Source: Linnemannia hyalina
Lineage: Eukaryota > Mortierellomycota > Mortierellomycetes > Mortierellales > Mortierellaceae
Length of the DNA: 64,000 bases
Direction: 5' to 3'
Assembly: GCA_019671135.1 (NCBI GenBank)
Contig: JAHRHY010000007.1
Location: 1,798,001-1,862,000 of the forward strand
Shown here in pieces: positions 12,594 through 25,399 of the stretch. A program made the position numbers and the translations under genes. A model generated the notes under the pieces. The model had not been told where the DNA came from and did not search any database. It saw nothing but the letters and a program-made list of their open reading frames with translations. Each line of letters begins with the position of its first letter. The first letter of the stretch is position 1.

Positions 12594-13865
12594 TGTCGGC
12601 TCCAATGGATTGTTGCTGTTGTAGTGGGGGTGTTGTTGTTGGCTGATTTGGTGGGAGGAATGGGTGATTCGATGATATAAAGAGCAATGGTGTAAATATA
12701 AGGTGAGGTGTGAAGATGGGGAAGAGGTAGAGAAGGATATGAGGAGTGGAGAGAGTAAAGGAAAAACAAGAGAGAATGAAGAGAAGAAAAAAGGGCGGGT
12801 GAGTTGACTGGCATACAAAGAAGATACTACAATTTAGACGAGCCAAGGAAGGAAGCACGTTTCTTCTGTCTGTGTCTCTGTGCCAGTTGGATCTGCCGCA
12901 CTCGGTTTGTTGGCTGAGAGCGAACTGGACCTGGGGAAGGAAGCGAGTGCGAGGGGAGGGTGGAATGGTGCACACACATAGACGTACAAAAGCGCAAAGC
13001 AACAAGGACAACGAAGAAAGAAGATTGAAAGAAGATGGAGATGGGATACACATTGTGAAGGGGAGAGGGGAAAGAGAACAGGCTATCTTTCTCTCTCATT
13101 TCTTGTTTTTGTTATCCTCATCGCTAACGTCCCCTTTCTGTAAAGTCGTCGCCCATCTATTATCGTCCTCTCCTCACCCGCGCTGTCCTTGTTACTATTT
13201 TCGATCCACCTCACCATACAAATGTGAGGCAGACCCAAACATGCGCCGACGGTATACATCAACAATCATCATGCAGCTCTGGATCTTTTTTGTTCTAGTG
13301 ATATTCTTACTCCCACTCTTCTGCCCCATCCACTCACTCGCACTTTCTTGTGGTTGCGATCCCCTTCCTGTTGGATGCCCTATAGTCCATATATCTAAAG
13401 GAGTCGGTATAGGTTCTTACCTGAATAAAATCGATGAGGGAACCGGCAGCCGAGAAAAAAAAATAAAAAAAGAAAGAGCTTCCTGGGTTCGTTTTGTGGT
13501 TGCTGATGTGCGATTGATGAACTCTATATGATTTTAGTGGAAAGTGGTTTTTCTGGTCAGCTGGCTGAAAGTGGAGGATGATACAAAAACAACAAAGGCG
13601 AGAAGGGAAATGGGAGAAAGGATAAAAGATAAACAACAGGAAGAGAACGAAGGAAGAAAGAAAAGAGAGCCGATAAAATGAAATTGAAAGGGAAAAGTGG
13701 GTTATTTTGCTGTTTGTGTAGCGTTGCTAATCGTGTGTGTTTGTGAATGTGGATGTGATGAGATTGGAAGATTGGAGTGTGTTTTGTTTGTAGGCAGGCA
13801 TACTTGAGGAAGGAATGGAGGAGTAGAAACGAGAAAGGGAGAAAGAGAGAAAGAGAAGGGCTGAT

Positions 13866-13885
13866 CTGGTCTGGTCTGGTCTGGT
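13866..13885 (+). repeat. CTGGT pentamer, 4 copies
   Basis: Four tandem copies of CTGGT with a partial copy after them, in the gene-free region upstream of the GATA gene. Confidence 0.85.
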
Positions 13886-15180
13886 CTGAGGAGAATGGAT
13901 AAAAAAGGGTGGTGGGGGGCATTGATGTGCGATGTCAAAAGAAAGTAGGATATCATCGTCATTTTGGGAGGTCGAGAGGCAGATCGCCAAGAGAACATGA
14001 ACATGACGGAGAGAGAGAGGCCAGACAACGAGGCAAGACATACAACATAGAGACACACATGCACAATCGACACTAGAGAAAGGGGGAAAGAGCAAGGAAA
14101 GGAAGAAGACGAGGTGATTGATGGCCATACTGCTGTTTGTTGCTTCCTCGATCCATACTCATACACTCTCCTTTCAGTCGAGGTGGATCGATCTGCTTCT
14201 TCACAGTGCCCGTTTGATCGTGGTAGAGAGGGAAGCATTCGTTGTCCACGAAGTGAGCCGAGCAAGTCGAAAAGGAGGGTATATAATGTTCATGAATATC
14301 CCATACCATCCCACTCCCTCCATTCAGCCCAGACCCGAGTCTGACTGCTTTAGTGCTGATGGCCTCCCTTACCTTTCAAGAACAAGAACGGTTCTTATTC
14401 ACCATTGATCGTGTCTTCTTATTAGTTTCGCTCTCTTTTTATCACCGCCAAATCCTCTTTTTCATTTTTCTCCTTCGAGATGCTTGAGATGAATTCACGT
14501 TGAACCTGCTACTTCTCATCCGCTACCTTTCTTTGTTCGCTGCCTCGAGTCGAATGAATGCACACAGGTGTGGGATTCTCTTCGTTCGGGGTAGGAATAT
14601 ATGATAGCTGGGTGGTAGTAGTGGAGGGGGCGCAGAAAGGGGAGGAGTAAGAAAGAGAGTTGAAGGCCGAGACTGCTTTCACTCACTCCCCCACCGTTTC
14701 AAGGGAGTCAGGCAAGAGTCAAAGGTCAAATGGCTCGAAATCGAATCGAACTAAAGAAGCGCCCTTTTGAGTATTGGACAAAATAGAGTGGTGGCAAAAG
14801 GGTCACTCAGAGAAAAAGGTGCCTGGCAAGTGTTGACAGTTAACGAAGAGAATGAACGAATGAACGAATGTGTTGATTGTGAAGGGCTGGTAAATGAATG
14901 AAAGAGAGGAAGAGAAAGAAAGGACGGCGCCTTCGCAGCGAGCGAGGTTTGAAAAAAACGAAGTTGGGTTGGAAAAAGGGAATGAGACAAGGGAAGCACG
15001 AAGGGCAGAGTACGCCCTTTGTGTTTGCGGTTGTCTCGAAAGTAGAGTGTGTGTTGGGGAATGAAGGTGATGGGGATGGGAGTAATAGTACCTACAGGTC
15101 TTCGCGAGGTCGCAATGAGAGTGAGTAAGTAGGTCAGAGGGAAGTGATGAAGGAGGGGAAAGGAAAGTGAGACGAGGAAG

Positions 15181-15240
15181 AGAGTAAGAGTCAGTGAAAG
15201 CAAGAGAAAGAGAGTAAGAGTCAGTGAGGGCAAGAGTAAG
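15181..15240 (+). repeat. 30-bp tandem duplication
   Basis: Two adjacent 30-base copies (15181-15210 and 15211-15240) starting AGAGTAAGAGTCAGTGA, differing at three positions by my reading. A GA-rich local duplication. Confidence 0.8.
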
Positions 15241-16114
15241 GGAAAAGAAAAGAAAAGGGAAAACAAGAGGTGGATATGAAGAATGGCAATTGAGGTGTAA
15301 GTGCAAGAGAAAGAAGAGAGAAGAGAAAAGACAAAGAGTTGGATCGGATTTCGTGCTTTTTTTGGGCTTTCCTGCTCGACATTTGTGTTCCTGTCCTTTT
15401 TTTATTGTCCTTGCGACAGGTGATCAGAAAAAAAAAGAGAGCGTTATTCGCTTTTGGGAGACACACTGACAATGCAACATCGTCCGTAGTCATTCAGCAA
15501 CTGATCCATGGTCTCTTCTTTGTCTTTTACTCATGGATCCATGTCATACCGGTACTGTTGCCGGTGCCAGTCATCCATCATCCAGGTAGGTTGCCCTTTG
15601 TCATCTTCCTCTTCTTCTCCTGAGGTAGAAAACGAACGTTACAATGAGGGAAATAGGCGACCGCCGGGCAAGCTGATCAGATTTCCCTCTCTTTAGTTTA
15701 CAGTACAACTGAATTGACTTAAAGTACTCCTTATCCAATTCAATACAAACAGAATTACAATACAGAGCCGAGGATCCCCTTGTTGCTGAATACCTTTTTC
15801 AAGTCTTCTTGTTCACCATCCCCCCTCTCCTGCTCCTCCTTTCACTCCCTTTTCAATTCTCCTTTGTCGAATCAGAACCAGATCAGATGTCCTCTCCTAC
15901 CAGCCCCCTTCTCTCGCTTCTCGCTATTCTTTTCTACGCTTTTTTTCATCATACCCTTTCTCTCCCCACCAAACATACCCGTCCGGGTTATTTTAGTAAA
16001 ATAAAAACATAAAATGGAGCACAAGAAGAAGGGGCCAGCCTGTAGTACCTTTACCTGCGCTATTCTTGTCCCTTCGTCCCCTTCTTCGTCGAATCGAAAA
16101 TGACCCTATTCATT

Positions 16115-16133
16115 TCTCTCTCTCTCTCTCTCT
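16115..16133 (+). repeat. TC dinucleotide repeat
   Basis: About nine TC units in the gene-free region. Simple microsatellite. Confidence 0.75.
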
Positions 16134-19082
16134 TCCCTCACATTATTGCCGAGGAGCAAATCCAAGGACGGATCGAAAAAATAACAACGACGAAGAGTAT
16201 TGCCGACAGTACTACTAACAATAACAGCGACAGTAGCCACAATCGAAAGCAGAACAAAGTGATTCGGCGGCATAGAACCCGATCGACTCCCTCTTTTCCT
16301 TTTGCTTACTACGGCAGGATGATTGGGGACACACAATACGTTCATTGTTTTCATCATTATTAACAAAAAGCAAATCATCATAACCAACCAACCAAACCAG
16401 CACAACCAATCCTCCCACTGCGCTTCATCCCATAGAACTTCCTTTCCCAAAGTTGATAAACAATGAAGAACTGAACAAAAGGGAAGAAGTGGAGAGCCTG
16501 GGTTTGAGACCGGACCGGACCAGTCAAGTCAAATCAAAGAGTATCCACCCACACCTTGAACAAAAAAAAAAACAAGAAAAGGACATAGAGAAAGCAAAAG
16601 CATGCGCCTCTTGTTCTCTATCAAGAGTCAGAAAAGAAAAATAAGCGCTAGCTCGAATGAAGTACGAAACCTTGTTTTCCTGTCCCTTCTCTTTCCCCTT
16701 CTCTCAATTTGTGATCACAATAAGAAGCAACACAAGACAAGTTGTTGTGGTTGTGGTTGTTGTTTTAATTGTCTGGCATGAGAAAAAAAAAACTGGGCAG
16801 CTGGTAGACAGCGCGCGGATTGAGGAGTTATACTTAGTATGTGTGATCACGATGAGCGATGACCACTTTCACAAATTGGTTGTGAAGTTGAACATCCTAC
16901 CAATACTCCAACCAGCCATCCCACAGGTCATTGCTGTAATGAATTAGGAACCCCCCTCTTTTCTTTATTTGCTCTCGCTACACTCACGAACAGCGATATT
17001 GGTGCTGATGAGAAAAGTAAAAAAAAAAAGAACCGCCCAAAGTATCAAAGTCACAAACAAGAGGGAAAGACGAGAGAATGCCAGTGGCAAACTCAAAAAG
17101 AACGAGCCATCCTTCATTCTCGACAGGTTGACAAGCGGAGCTGAGATTGTGGGACTGGATGTGGATAGACAGAGAAGAAGGCCCGTTCATATTTTTTTAT
17201 TCATTCATTCGCCGAAGAGACAGAGAGAATGAAGTAAAAAAAAACGCCGTCGCAGTAGCATATGACGATACTAAACGTGTGGTTAGAGGAATCAAGGACA
17301 CAAGGGTTTTTTGCTAGAAGGGATCGTACCTTTTGCATTTACGTTCGACAATGCCTCCTTTTTCCTTCGTTTTTTTTTCTTGATCTACTCTTCCCAAAGT
17401 TGCTGTAAGTGTTGTTGGCGGTGTGGCTAGGCCTGGCAGTTGGCATTTACGTTGACGTAGTGATCCAACGTGGTTCTTTTGGCGTGCAAGTGTGAGTGCG
17501 CATGCCTGTGTCTGTCATCGGCTGTCAACAATGCAGCAAGGAGAGTGATTGTGAGAGAAACAAAAGGAGAAACAAAAAAAAAAAAAAAAAAGAAAGAAAG
17601 GAAGAAAGGGATGACAGAGCGGAAGACAGGAGACAGACGAACTGACTAACAACACATCCTCACTCACCATATAGCCTCGAGTGAATGAAGAGGATAGAGA
17701 GAGGCCGATCTACGAAAACTACAAAAAAAAAGAGGATACAAATAGCTAGAATCGCATCATCGCCCTCAATCTTCTAGACCACCATCCTCCCTCTTCTAAC
17801 ACCACATCTCTCTCCCCTCTGAGTGTCTCGGACGAACAAACAATGCGAAGCATTCCAGCACCCAGATCGAGTTTCCATCCCTCATTTGCTCGCTTTTATC
17901 CCGTCGCCGTTCGTTTCTCATGCCTCTTTTTTCTTCCACTGCTATAGATTGGATAGTGAAACCTCATTTCGACTATCCAAGAGGTACAAGTCCAAGAAAT
18001 ATGTTCTCGGGTTTGCTTGAAATGAACTGTCAACGTACCACGGCGGATCCAAGTCCTTCCCTCCCATCCTTTTGGTCTCCTGTCATGAACACACAACACA
18101 ATGCATCTGCAATGGCGTCTCTCTCTGTCCTCCCACTCGCATCCGCTCTTCAGTCATTCATATTTTGATCCGAAGAAGGGCTCATAAACAAGTTCACCTT
18201 CCCCTTTCCCCTTCACCTTCCCATCCTTCAAGGTCTCTGTCAGTCAGGCATTGACCCCTCGCCTCGTTATTATGCAAACCCGTCTGCCTTCCAAAAAAAA
18301 ATATTCAACAATAAAACTCAATTGAATTCCAATCGTTGGCGTTAAAGTAAAGGTTCATTAGGATGCAAACAAACGAAAAGGTAGAGTAACCTGACCCCTA
18401 TCCTTTTCATACAACCTTTTTTTTTATTTTTGTGTGTCCTCCACTGATTTTTTTTTGCTGAGGCGATGCGGGGACGGGCTTTACTCTATGTCAGCTTTTT
18501 TCGATCTATCCCCATTCCCCCCTATCTGTCGTCCCACTCTCATTCTTACGCCTCTGTCTCCTCAATCCCAACGGATTGTATGCTGCCTTTTCTCTTTTGT
18601 TGTTTTGTCTTATTTACAAGTTGCATAGCGAGGTCTGGGCGATCAGGAGAGGTGACAGGTAAACAATGAGAGTGAGTGAGCATAAGAGATAGAGAGAGAA
18701 GAAACGAAGAAAAGTAGGGCTACTCGAAATTGACAATCAGGAGGAAGGACATATTCTTTTTGTTTGTTCGTAATTTGTCGAAGACATCGTTTCATGATCG
18801 CTGATGATGGATAAAGAACAAGAACAATGAAAACAAGACGATGAGGTGGCCAGAGAGCCAGCCCTCAGAGTCGACGGATAGAGGATTTTGGAGCCATGCG
18901 TGTAATGCTGTTGTCGGCAGGATGTATGTGAGTATGTGAGCGAGTGGGTCTTCGGATGTGGATTGTGGATTTGAGTGTGGATGAGCAAAGAGGCAGGGCA
19001 ATGCAAAAAAAAATTAAGTAAATAAAAAGCCAAACACATACAGTATCTTAACAGATCATAATCACAAATGGACCTTTCAATC

Positions 19083-19083
<1 letters not shown>

Positions 19084-19120
<37 letters not shown>
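19084..19120 (+). repeat. AAC trinucleotide microsatellite, about 12 copies
   Basis: An uninterrupted AAC/ACA run about 1.5 kb downstream of the M50B-like gene stop codon. No open frame of known type surrounds it. Confidence 0.85.
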
Positions 19121-20598
19121 TAAAGGAAAGGTGAAAATAGGTTTCCCCTTTATCCTTTATCGTTGTTGTGTTTTCATTGTTGGCTTGCCTTTGTACGACT
19201 CATGTGGATTAGACCTTGGGACTTTTGACAGAAAAGAGAGAGTACTAAATTTGCGGCTCTCTTACATTTATTCAATCGATAAACAACGATAGACACACAT
19301 GTCGACCTTTTCACTCTTCCTTCTCGATCGAGGCATATCCACTTACTCACTCGCAAGGGCGCAAGGACGCAAGTGTCAACAACAACACCGATAAACAACA
19401 AAGAGCTGCTTAATGAGCCCTTGCAGACTCCCCCCATCCCTCCTCTCCGCACTAGTAAAAGAGGAAAAAAATGTTGTAAGCAGGAATTGCATTGGCGTTG
19501 GTTCCAGTTGTGTTTTTTTTTTTTTTTGCAAAGTGGAGAAAATAGTGGAGACAAAGCAGCTAGCCCGGCCCTTTTTTTTCGATCCACGCTTTTGAGCGGC
19601 AAAAAAACAAAACAGAAGCCATGCAATCGAGGCGATCATTTTTTTATTGTATTTTCTCGTCTGTCTGTCCATCCTTCTCCACTTTCAAACACATACCCTT
19701 CACCGATCATGTGTTTATATAGCAACTGACAAAGAGATAGAGAACGACAGGATCAGAAATGTTGACAGGAGGAGGAAAAAACACGAGGGCGTTCAACTGG
19801 TCCCCTTCCGTGTCTGTCCATCCACCCCTATTCCCATGCGCTTTCATATTCCTCTCTCTGTGTTTCATTATTTCCCTCCTCTTTTTTTTTTTTTTTATCT
19901 CGCCCTTTGCCATGTGCAACAGAGAGACAGACTTTGATCGGACAATAGACACGCTCACCCATTCACGCATTCACTCACGTCACTTGCTGACCCATATTCA
20001 CAGCATGTTTGAAAAAAAAAGAGAGCGAACAGGATCCCACTCCCCCCCTAGCTTTAGCCCACCTGTGCTCATGCTCTTTATTGTCTTCGGCATGCCCCGC
20101 CTTGGCCATCCCGGTGCATGTTTGTTGCTGTTACCATCTGAGTACGAATCCATCTTTTTTTTTTCCCCTCTTTTCCCTTCCTTTCTCTCTCCATCTTTTT
20201 TTTTTTTTTTTTTTATCCTTCAACCCTTCTTACAAAGCATACCGGAATCGACAAAAAAAAAAACGAGCGGGAAAAAAGCTCAAGCACAAAACAGGGGTGA
20301 CTTGCACTTGAGATTGATTTTCATTAGTGGTTGTTGATCAGGGACAAGCAGGTCATTAGATAGACAGAACAAGTTGTGGGCGCAGAACTCTAATGAGTGA
20401 CATGGACCAAGGTCTTTCTCTTGCAGGATAAGCGTCATCATGACCGCATACCACACCTATTTTCATACACATACAATGCACTCAAATAACGACAAAAATG
20501 AAGAAAGTGTATTTACAACAAGGTAGAAGGAAGGGAGGAGTAGAAACTAATATATATATATGTCCATAGTATGTGCTACAGAACAAGAAGTGAAAGGC

Positions 20599-22169
20599 TT
20601 ACTTGCCGGTACCAGAGCTATTATTAGCATCATCATCCTTGAAAGCCGCAAGACCAGCAAGGACTGCGCCCACAAGGAAGATCAAGGAGATAATCAGCCA
20701 GATGAAACCCCACCCTTGGGCTGGGAAGATGCCGTACTTTTCAGCAAACTGTTCTGCGTCCGAGCCGTTCGACTTGCGAAGCACCAGCATATCCAGAATT
20801 TCCAGAATACTGTAAATGCAGCTCATCACACTAATTATCGTCATGGTATTGGTTAGGGGAATGGAACCTTGTTAGTCAAGCACAATACGACAATACGACA
20901 ATACAGTTTTGGACTACTCAGTCAACCTTGCATAGAAAAAAGAAAAAAAAGAAGAACTTACCCAAGGAAGAGAGTAAAGTATTTGAGGTACTTGCCACCG
21001 TCGAGCCACCAGAGCAAGGCTGTAATACCGGCAAAGAACAAGCAGACACCAAACGCCAACAAGTTCCTAGCCCAAAAGATCGTCAGCACGAGACAAAGGA
21101 TCAACATGATCGCTGCTCCCTTGGATGCTACCACGTTAAATGCGCAAAAGACCAGAATCGCTCCCAGAAAAGACGATCCAAGGTATCCAGCGGGAAGAGC
21201 CAGGCACTGTGTCCTCCTGTTGCCCACGTAGGTCGTCAGTCCACCCAAGTTTGGGTCTACAGTGATTGATTTGACCTTTCCACCACTCACACATGCCATG
21301 CACGCATGTCCAAACTCGTGTAGTCCAATCGTCACCAACTAAATAAGCATAAAGATGTTGCAATAGAAGAACTGTTAGAGAAAAGTTCATTCGTGCAATT
21401 GCAATTTATAGTGCTAGTTAATTAGCAATATTTGTCCGACAACAAACACAGTGGGCAGGGCGTTGTTGGGACTTGACTGGATTGGTTGAGTGGTGGTTGT
21501 GGTGGTTCAGGGTCACTGGAGTTGTTCTAGTTTTCCTTATTTTGGGCTGATGCCCTGTCCTTGTCCTGATTGTATTTTCCTGTGGCTGTTGCATTTTTGG
21601 TCTATTGATAGACACCGCCCCCTTCCCAATGTTTCTTCCTTGTCCGCACCCCATGTCCTCTGTTTCTGGGTACGGAAGAGAGGACTACTTGACTTTACCT
21701 TGAATGGGTACAAGATGTGCTTCAGGTAGGGCATCTGCCACAGGATCAAGATTCCTGCCATATATCCTCCACTATTGTTCAGCGAGAAAGTGGTCGTAAG
21801 AGCAAAAGTCAAAAATGTGAGTGTGAGCGAAGGCGTCGAGGATGGGGGTCAGTGTACATGTACAGCTAACCCTTTTGCCCCTATGATGGAAGGCAGGTGG
21901 TTCGCCCATGTTGCATTGTTTGTCTAATCCCTGGTATGGTGTAGCTCCCTCCCCCCCTATCCACCTTGTCCTTTTGCTATCGTTGTCTCGCGTGCCCTCT
22001 CTCCCTCTTTTCTATTATTCTCGTCAAATTGCTTTTGCAAGTGGTCTCGTCGTCGATGCGTGTTGACGGTGTCGAGAACTTACATGAGCCAGAGGATGGT
22101 GATTTGATCTGGAGTTGGTTTGAGCAAGTTTGTAGAGCTGCCATCTCCGTTCGTTGGTGTAGGTGCCAT
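20599..22169 (-). CDS. Peptidase M50B-like integral membrane protein
   Basis: Four exons: 22169-22084, 21771-21699, 21338-20962, 20830-20599; 255 residues. The active-site motif HEFGH is at residues 60-64, preceded by YPFK and followed by SGGKVKSITVDPNLGG, the arrangement of the fungal M50B-like family. That family is related to site-2-type zinc metalloproteases that cut within or beside membranes. Several hydrophobic segments are visible: about 26-43, then GSSFLGAILVFCAFNVVA, IMLILCLVLTIFWA, LLAFGVCLFFAGITALLWW and a last one near FIWLIISLIFLVGAVLA. A polar acidic tail (DDDANNSSGTGK) ends the protein. Splice junctions were fixed by the HEFGH frame and by codon phase. Exon 1 is the least certain: its ATG is the first one upstream that keeps the frame. 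Substrate and cellular membrane are unknown. Confidence 0.88.
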
Positions 22170-23138
22170 TACTGTTGTTACTGTTGTTGCTGCTGTTGCT
22201 GCTGTTGCTGTTGTTGTTGCTGTTGTTGTTATATTCAGGGAAGTGAAAGAAAGTTGGCGAGGTGGCAGTGTTCTATTTTTGTATTCCCGGGTATCAATTC
22301 TTTGCTTTGCTTGACTTTTGTTGAAATGAGATTATTGAGAGGTTGGAATGAGATTCAAAGCAAAGGATGGGTAAAAGGAGGAGAGGGAATGAATGTGAAG
22401 GGAAAGAGTGCGGTGGAGTGAAGAGGAATGAATAATGAGAAAAGTAGAAAGAGAAAAAGAAGGAAGAGAATTAATAGACCAGAAAAAAGGTTGTTCCTGA
22501 AAATATATACCAAAAAAAAGCCTCCTTCTGTTTGGCTTTTTTTTTCTTGGCTTGGTGATCCTGAAAATACATGCACTCAGCCCTGCATTGCCCCTTGCTG
22601 TCCTTCCCTGCCTCACAGTTCCCAGTTGATACTGTCCTCCGCCCATCCATCTGCCCCCGTCCTTTATGTTCATCGCCACAAATCTCCAAAAAAAACCAAC
22701 ATCCATCACTGGTATTCCTGTCTGTCTTTGTCAAGTAGAATCTGGCAGAGATATTCGATTTCCTACTCATTTTGTTCGTTTTTCTCTGCATCTCTTATTG
22801 ACCCCAATTGCACCTCTCCTTCTCCTGGCGGATGGGTAATGGGATGAGCTGTCGAAAGACAAAAGGAACATGGTGCGCCGTGACCCAAATGATGTCACTA
22901 TCAAAAATAAATATGGTTGCGTTTGTGCTCCCATTTTTTCTCCGAGATGACGGCAAAAAATAATATTGTTCTCTCTCCTACTGCTAAAGGTCTTCAACCA
23001 ATCCTCCCGGTCCAGCATCATCACTTCTGAACGAATGTTCTGAGGACACTATTGCTTTTTGAATGATGAATTTCAATTCTACAAGAAAGAAAAATATGTC
23101 AAAGAAAATAATGAATGAAGACGCGTCCAACGAACCGC
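22170..23138. other. Intergenic region upstream of the M50B-like gene
   Basis: About 970 bases between two minus-strand genes. The portion next to the M50B-like start carries the TGT/TGC trinucleotide run (22182-22230), probably in the 5' leader. The rest holds A-rich runs and the 3' region of the F-box gene. No gene is seen. Confidence 0.55.
22182..22230 (-). repeat. CAA/CAG trinucleotide repeat in putative 5' leader
   Basis: About 16 mixed CAA and CAG units as read on the minus strand, beginning 13 bases upstream of the start ATG of the M50B-like gene. It is probably transcribed as 5' UTR. No in-frame ATG places it inside the protein. Confidence 0.75.
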
Positions 23139-25365
23139 CTACGCCTGTGCGACCAGCGGCGTCCCCTGTTGCTCCTGTCCTTGCTGTTGCTGCACTGAAA
23201 GCGGCAACGTCAATTCCAATGGCCCCCCCGACTCCTGTACACTTCCACCTGCATCATCACTAGTAGTAGTAGTAGACCCACCATACCGGCCCAAATAAAA
23301 CTTGACTAGATCCTTCTCGCCCGTCTTGTCGTTATGCTGGATCATCAGCTGGTATGTCTTCTTGCGCTGAATGTCCCCCTGACCCCAATCCTCGATCCCT
23401 AAAGCCTGCAATTTCTGATGCATCCTGTCCGTGTACTGTGTTAGGAACGCGATCTTGTCGTTTCGATTCAGGATCTGTTGCATCTTTTGCTGTGTCCCAG
23501 TGGTAGTAGTAGCACTCCTTGTCGTTGCTGTCGTTGTTGTCGATGTCGATGAGGGCGCTGTTGTACTGGTGTTATTGGAAGTAGTGTTGGTAGGGAGAAC
23601 AACGCGAAGGCGAAGTGATTGTGATTGTTGCTGCTGCTGATTGTTTCTTCCCCTGGAATGTCTGAACGAAACATCTTGCGAGAACATTGACGATGACGAC
23701 AGCTCTGAGGTCACACCCATCCTCCAAGACGACAAGCTACCACTATCACCGTCACTCCTGCCACTACCATTCCCGCTCCCGTTCCACCGCCCAGTACCGC
23801 CACTGCCGTTAGTATTCGTCTCGATGAGAGGAACAGATATCCCCAAGGGTGTCGCTCCAAATGCAGACTCGTTCTCCTTATCCTTTTCTCTCTCATGAAG
23901 CACGGACCAGTTGGCAAAAGAAGACGAGTGGGAGGCAATAGACAGCGGCGATGAATCTGTTGGTAGCTGTGGCTCCATGGAAGAAGACGAAGACGACGTA
24001 TTGTTCTTGTTGTTTGTCTGCTGTTGTAGTGACATAACGGGAGCAACAGGCAGATATGACGACGAGGATTTTGTCATCGTTGGAATAAGAGTAGTCGAGT
24101 CGCACTGCATGCACTCGTCCGTGTCAACACCACCATCGACATCCATAGGTAGATCATTCATTTCTTGCATCCCAAAGGCAGCGGCCACCTCCGCATTGGT
24201 ATAGTAGTCTCTGCTACTACCGCGCTCGTCAAACGTACGTTGAGGGTGGTGATAGTAAGATGCGCCCATACCAAAGTCTTGGTCCAGATCGACTGGCCAA
24301 CATCCACGACGCGCCAGTTCATGAGAGTATTCCACATACTCCATCGCCTCCCGATCGCCGAGCAAAGCGCGCTCCTTCATCATCACTCGCAGGTTCATAT
24401 GACGTTTGTTTCGACGGTCGACGGATCTTCGCCGTTCCTCTTGTACAACAAAAGAGGTAGCAGAAGAGGATGAGAATGAGGATATGGACGATGACGAGAT
24501 TGATGACGATGAGGTGGAGAAGGAAGTAGGAGGTGGGGTTGTTTGAGAAGGACCTGGCAGAACAATCCCTGATATTGCCGCTGTTTCTGTTGTTGGACTA
24601 CCTCTTGATACTGTCCCCTCAGTTGCACTTCCTCCTCCTGATTGTTGCGCCGTTGATCCAGGTACCACTGACGAAAAAACAGAGGTCAATGAGGTAGACG
24701 ACGATGAAGATGAAGAGGAAGGTGGTGATCTCTGACGCTGGTGATGATAATGATGATAAAGATGGTGGCGGGTTGAGGTGGGCGAGAACGCACGAGTGGA
24801 CGAAAACCGGGAACTTTCAGATTGAGCATGTTGTTGTGTCAAGGGTGACTCCCACCACGAGGACGAAGACGATGAAGGCATCTCTCCATCTTTGGATGGG
24901 ATAGAGGGTGAGGGGCGCTTACGAACGTTTCGTGTGTGGGTCGTTCCCTGGTGGTGCTGCCGGTACTGAAGCTGGTGGTGTTGGGATGCCAGATCAGAGT
25001 AGTCAAGTGAGGTGGATCTTGATCTTGGTACATTATCCTGATCCTGCTGTCCGTCTTCTTCTTGATAAGAGTGAGAACGACCCGGTGGACCTTGTCCGCT
25101 TTGCAAACGAGGAGAAGGCGATGGCAACCCTGGACAGCAGCAATGATGACAATATAAGTAGAATGAACGAAAAGAAAGAGGGTCAGTTTCTGGTTCCTTT
25201 TTGTACGGTCATTCATGTTTATCTGCAGAATGAGCTGTTTCACCGCGCCCCGGCAAGACAAGGACATATAATGAAATGATTGGTCGCGCAACGGAGAATT
25301 ACCAGAGGCGGATAGTGAAGGCGAGGCGTGATATATGAACGAGGGAGTGGCGGTCTCGTCCTTGT

Positions 25366-25399
<34 letters not shown>

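Larger units (their letters stand above)
12594..20598. other. 8 kb region without recognisable gene
   Basis: This lies upstream of the GATA gene and downstream of the M50B-like gene, both on the minus strand. I examined it on both strands and saw no protein family, tRNA or transposon. It is dominated by purine- and pyrimidine-rich asymmetric stretches, homopolymers and short tandem repeats, listed separately. Bases 12594-12818 probably include the GATA 5' leader, which is CT-rich on the coding strand. Many open frames of 60-220 codons exist, but they are Ser/Phe/Leu-rich or Lys/Arg/Glu-rich translations of CT or GA tracts and lack conserved character. Confidence 0.55.

Noticed and set aside
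12872..13531. 219-codon plus-strand frame upstream of the GATA gene
   Set aside because: Its composition follows GA-rich then CT-rich tracts, with no domain, signal or conserved motif.
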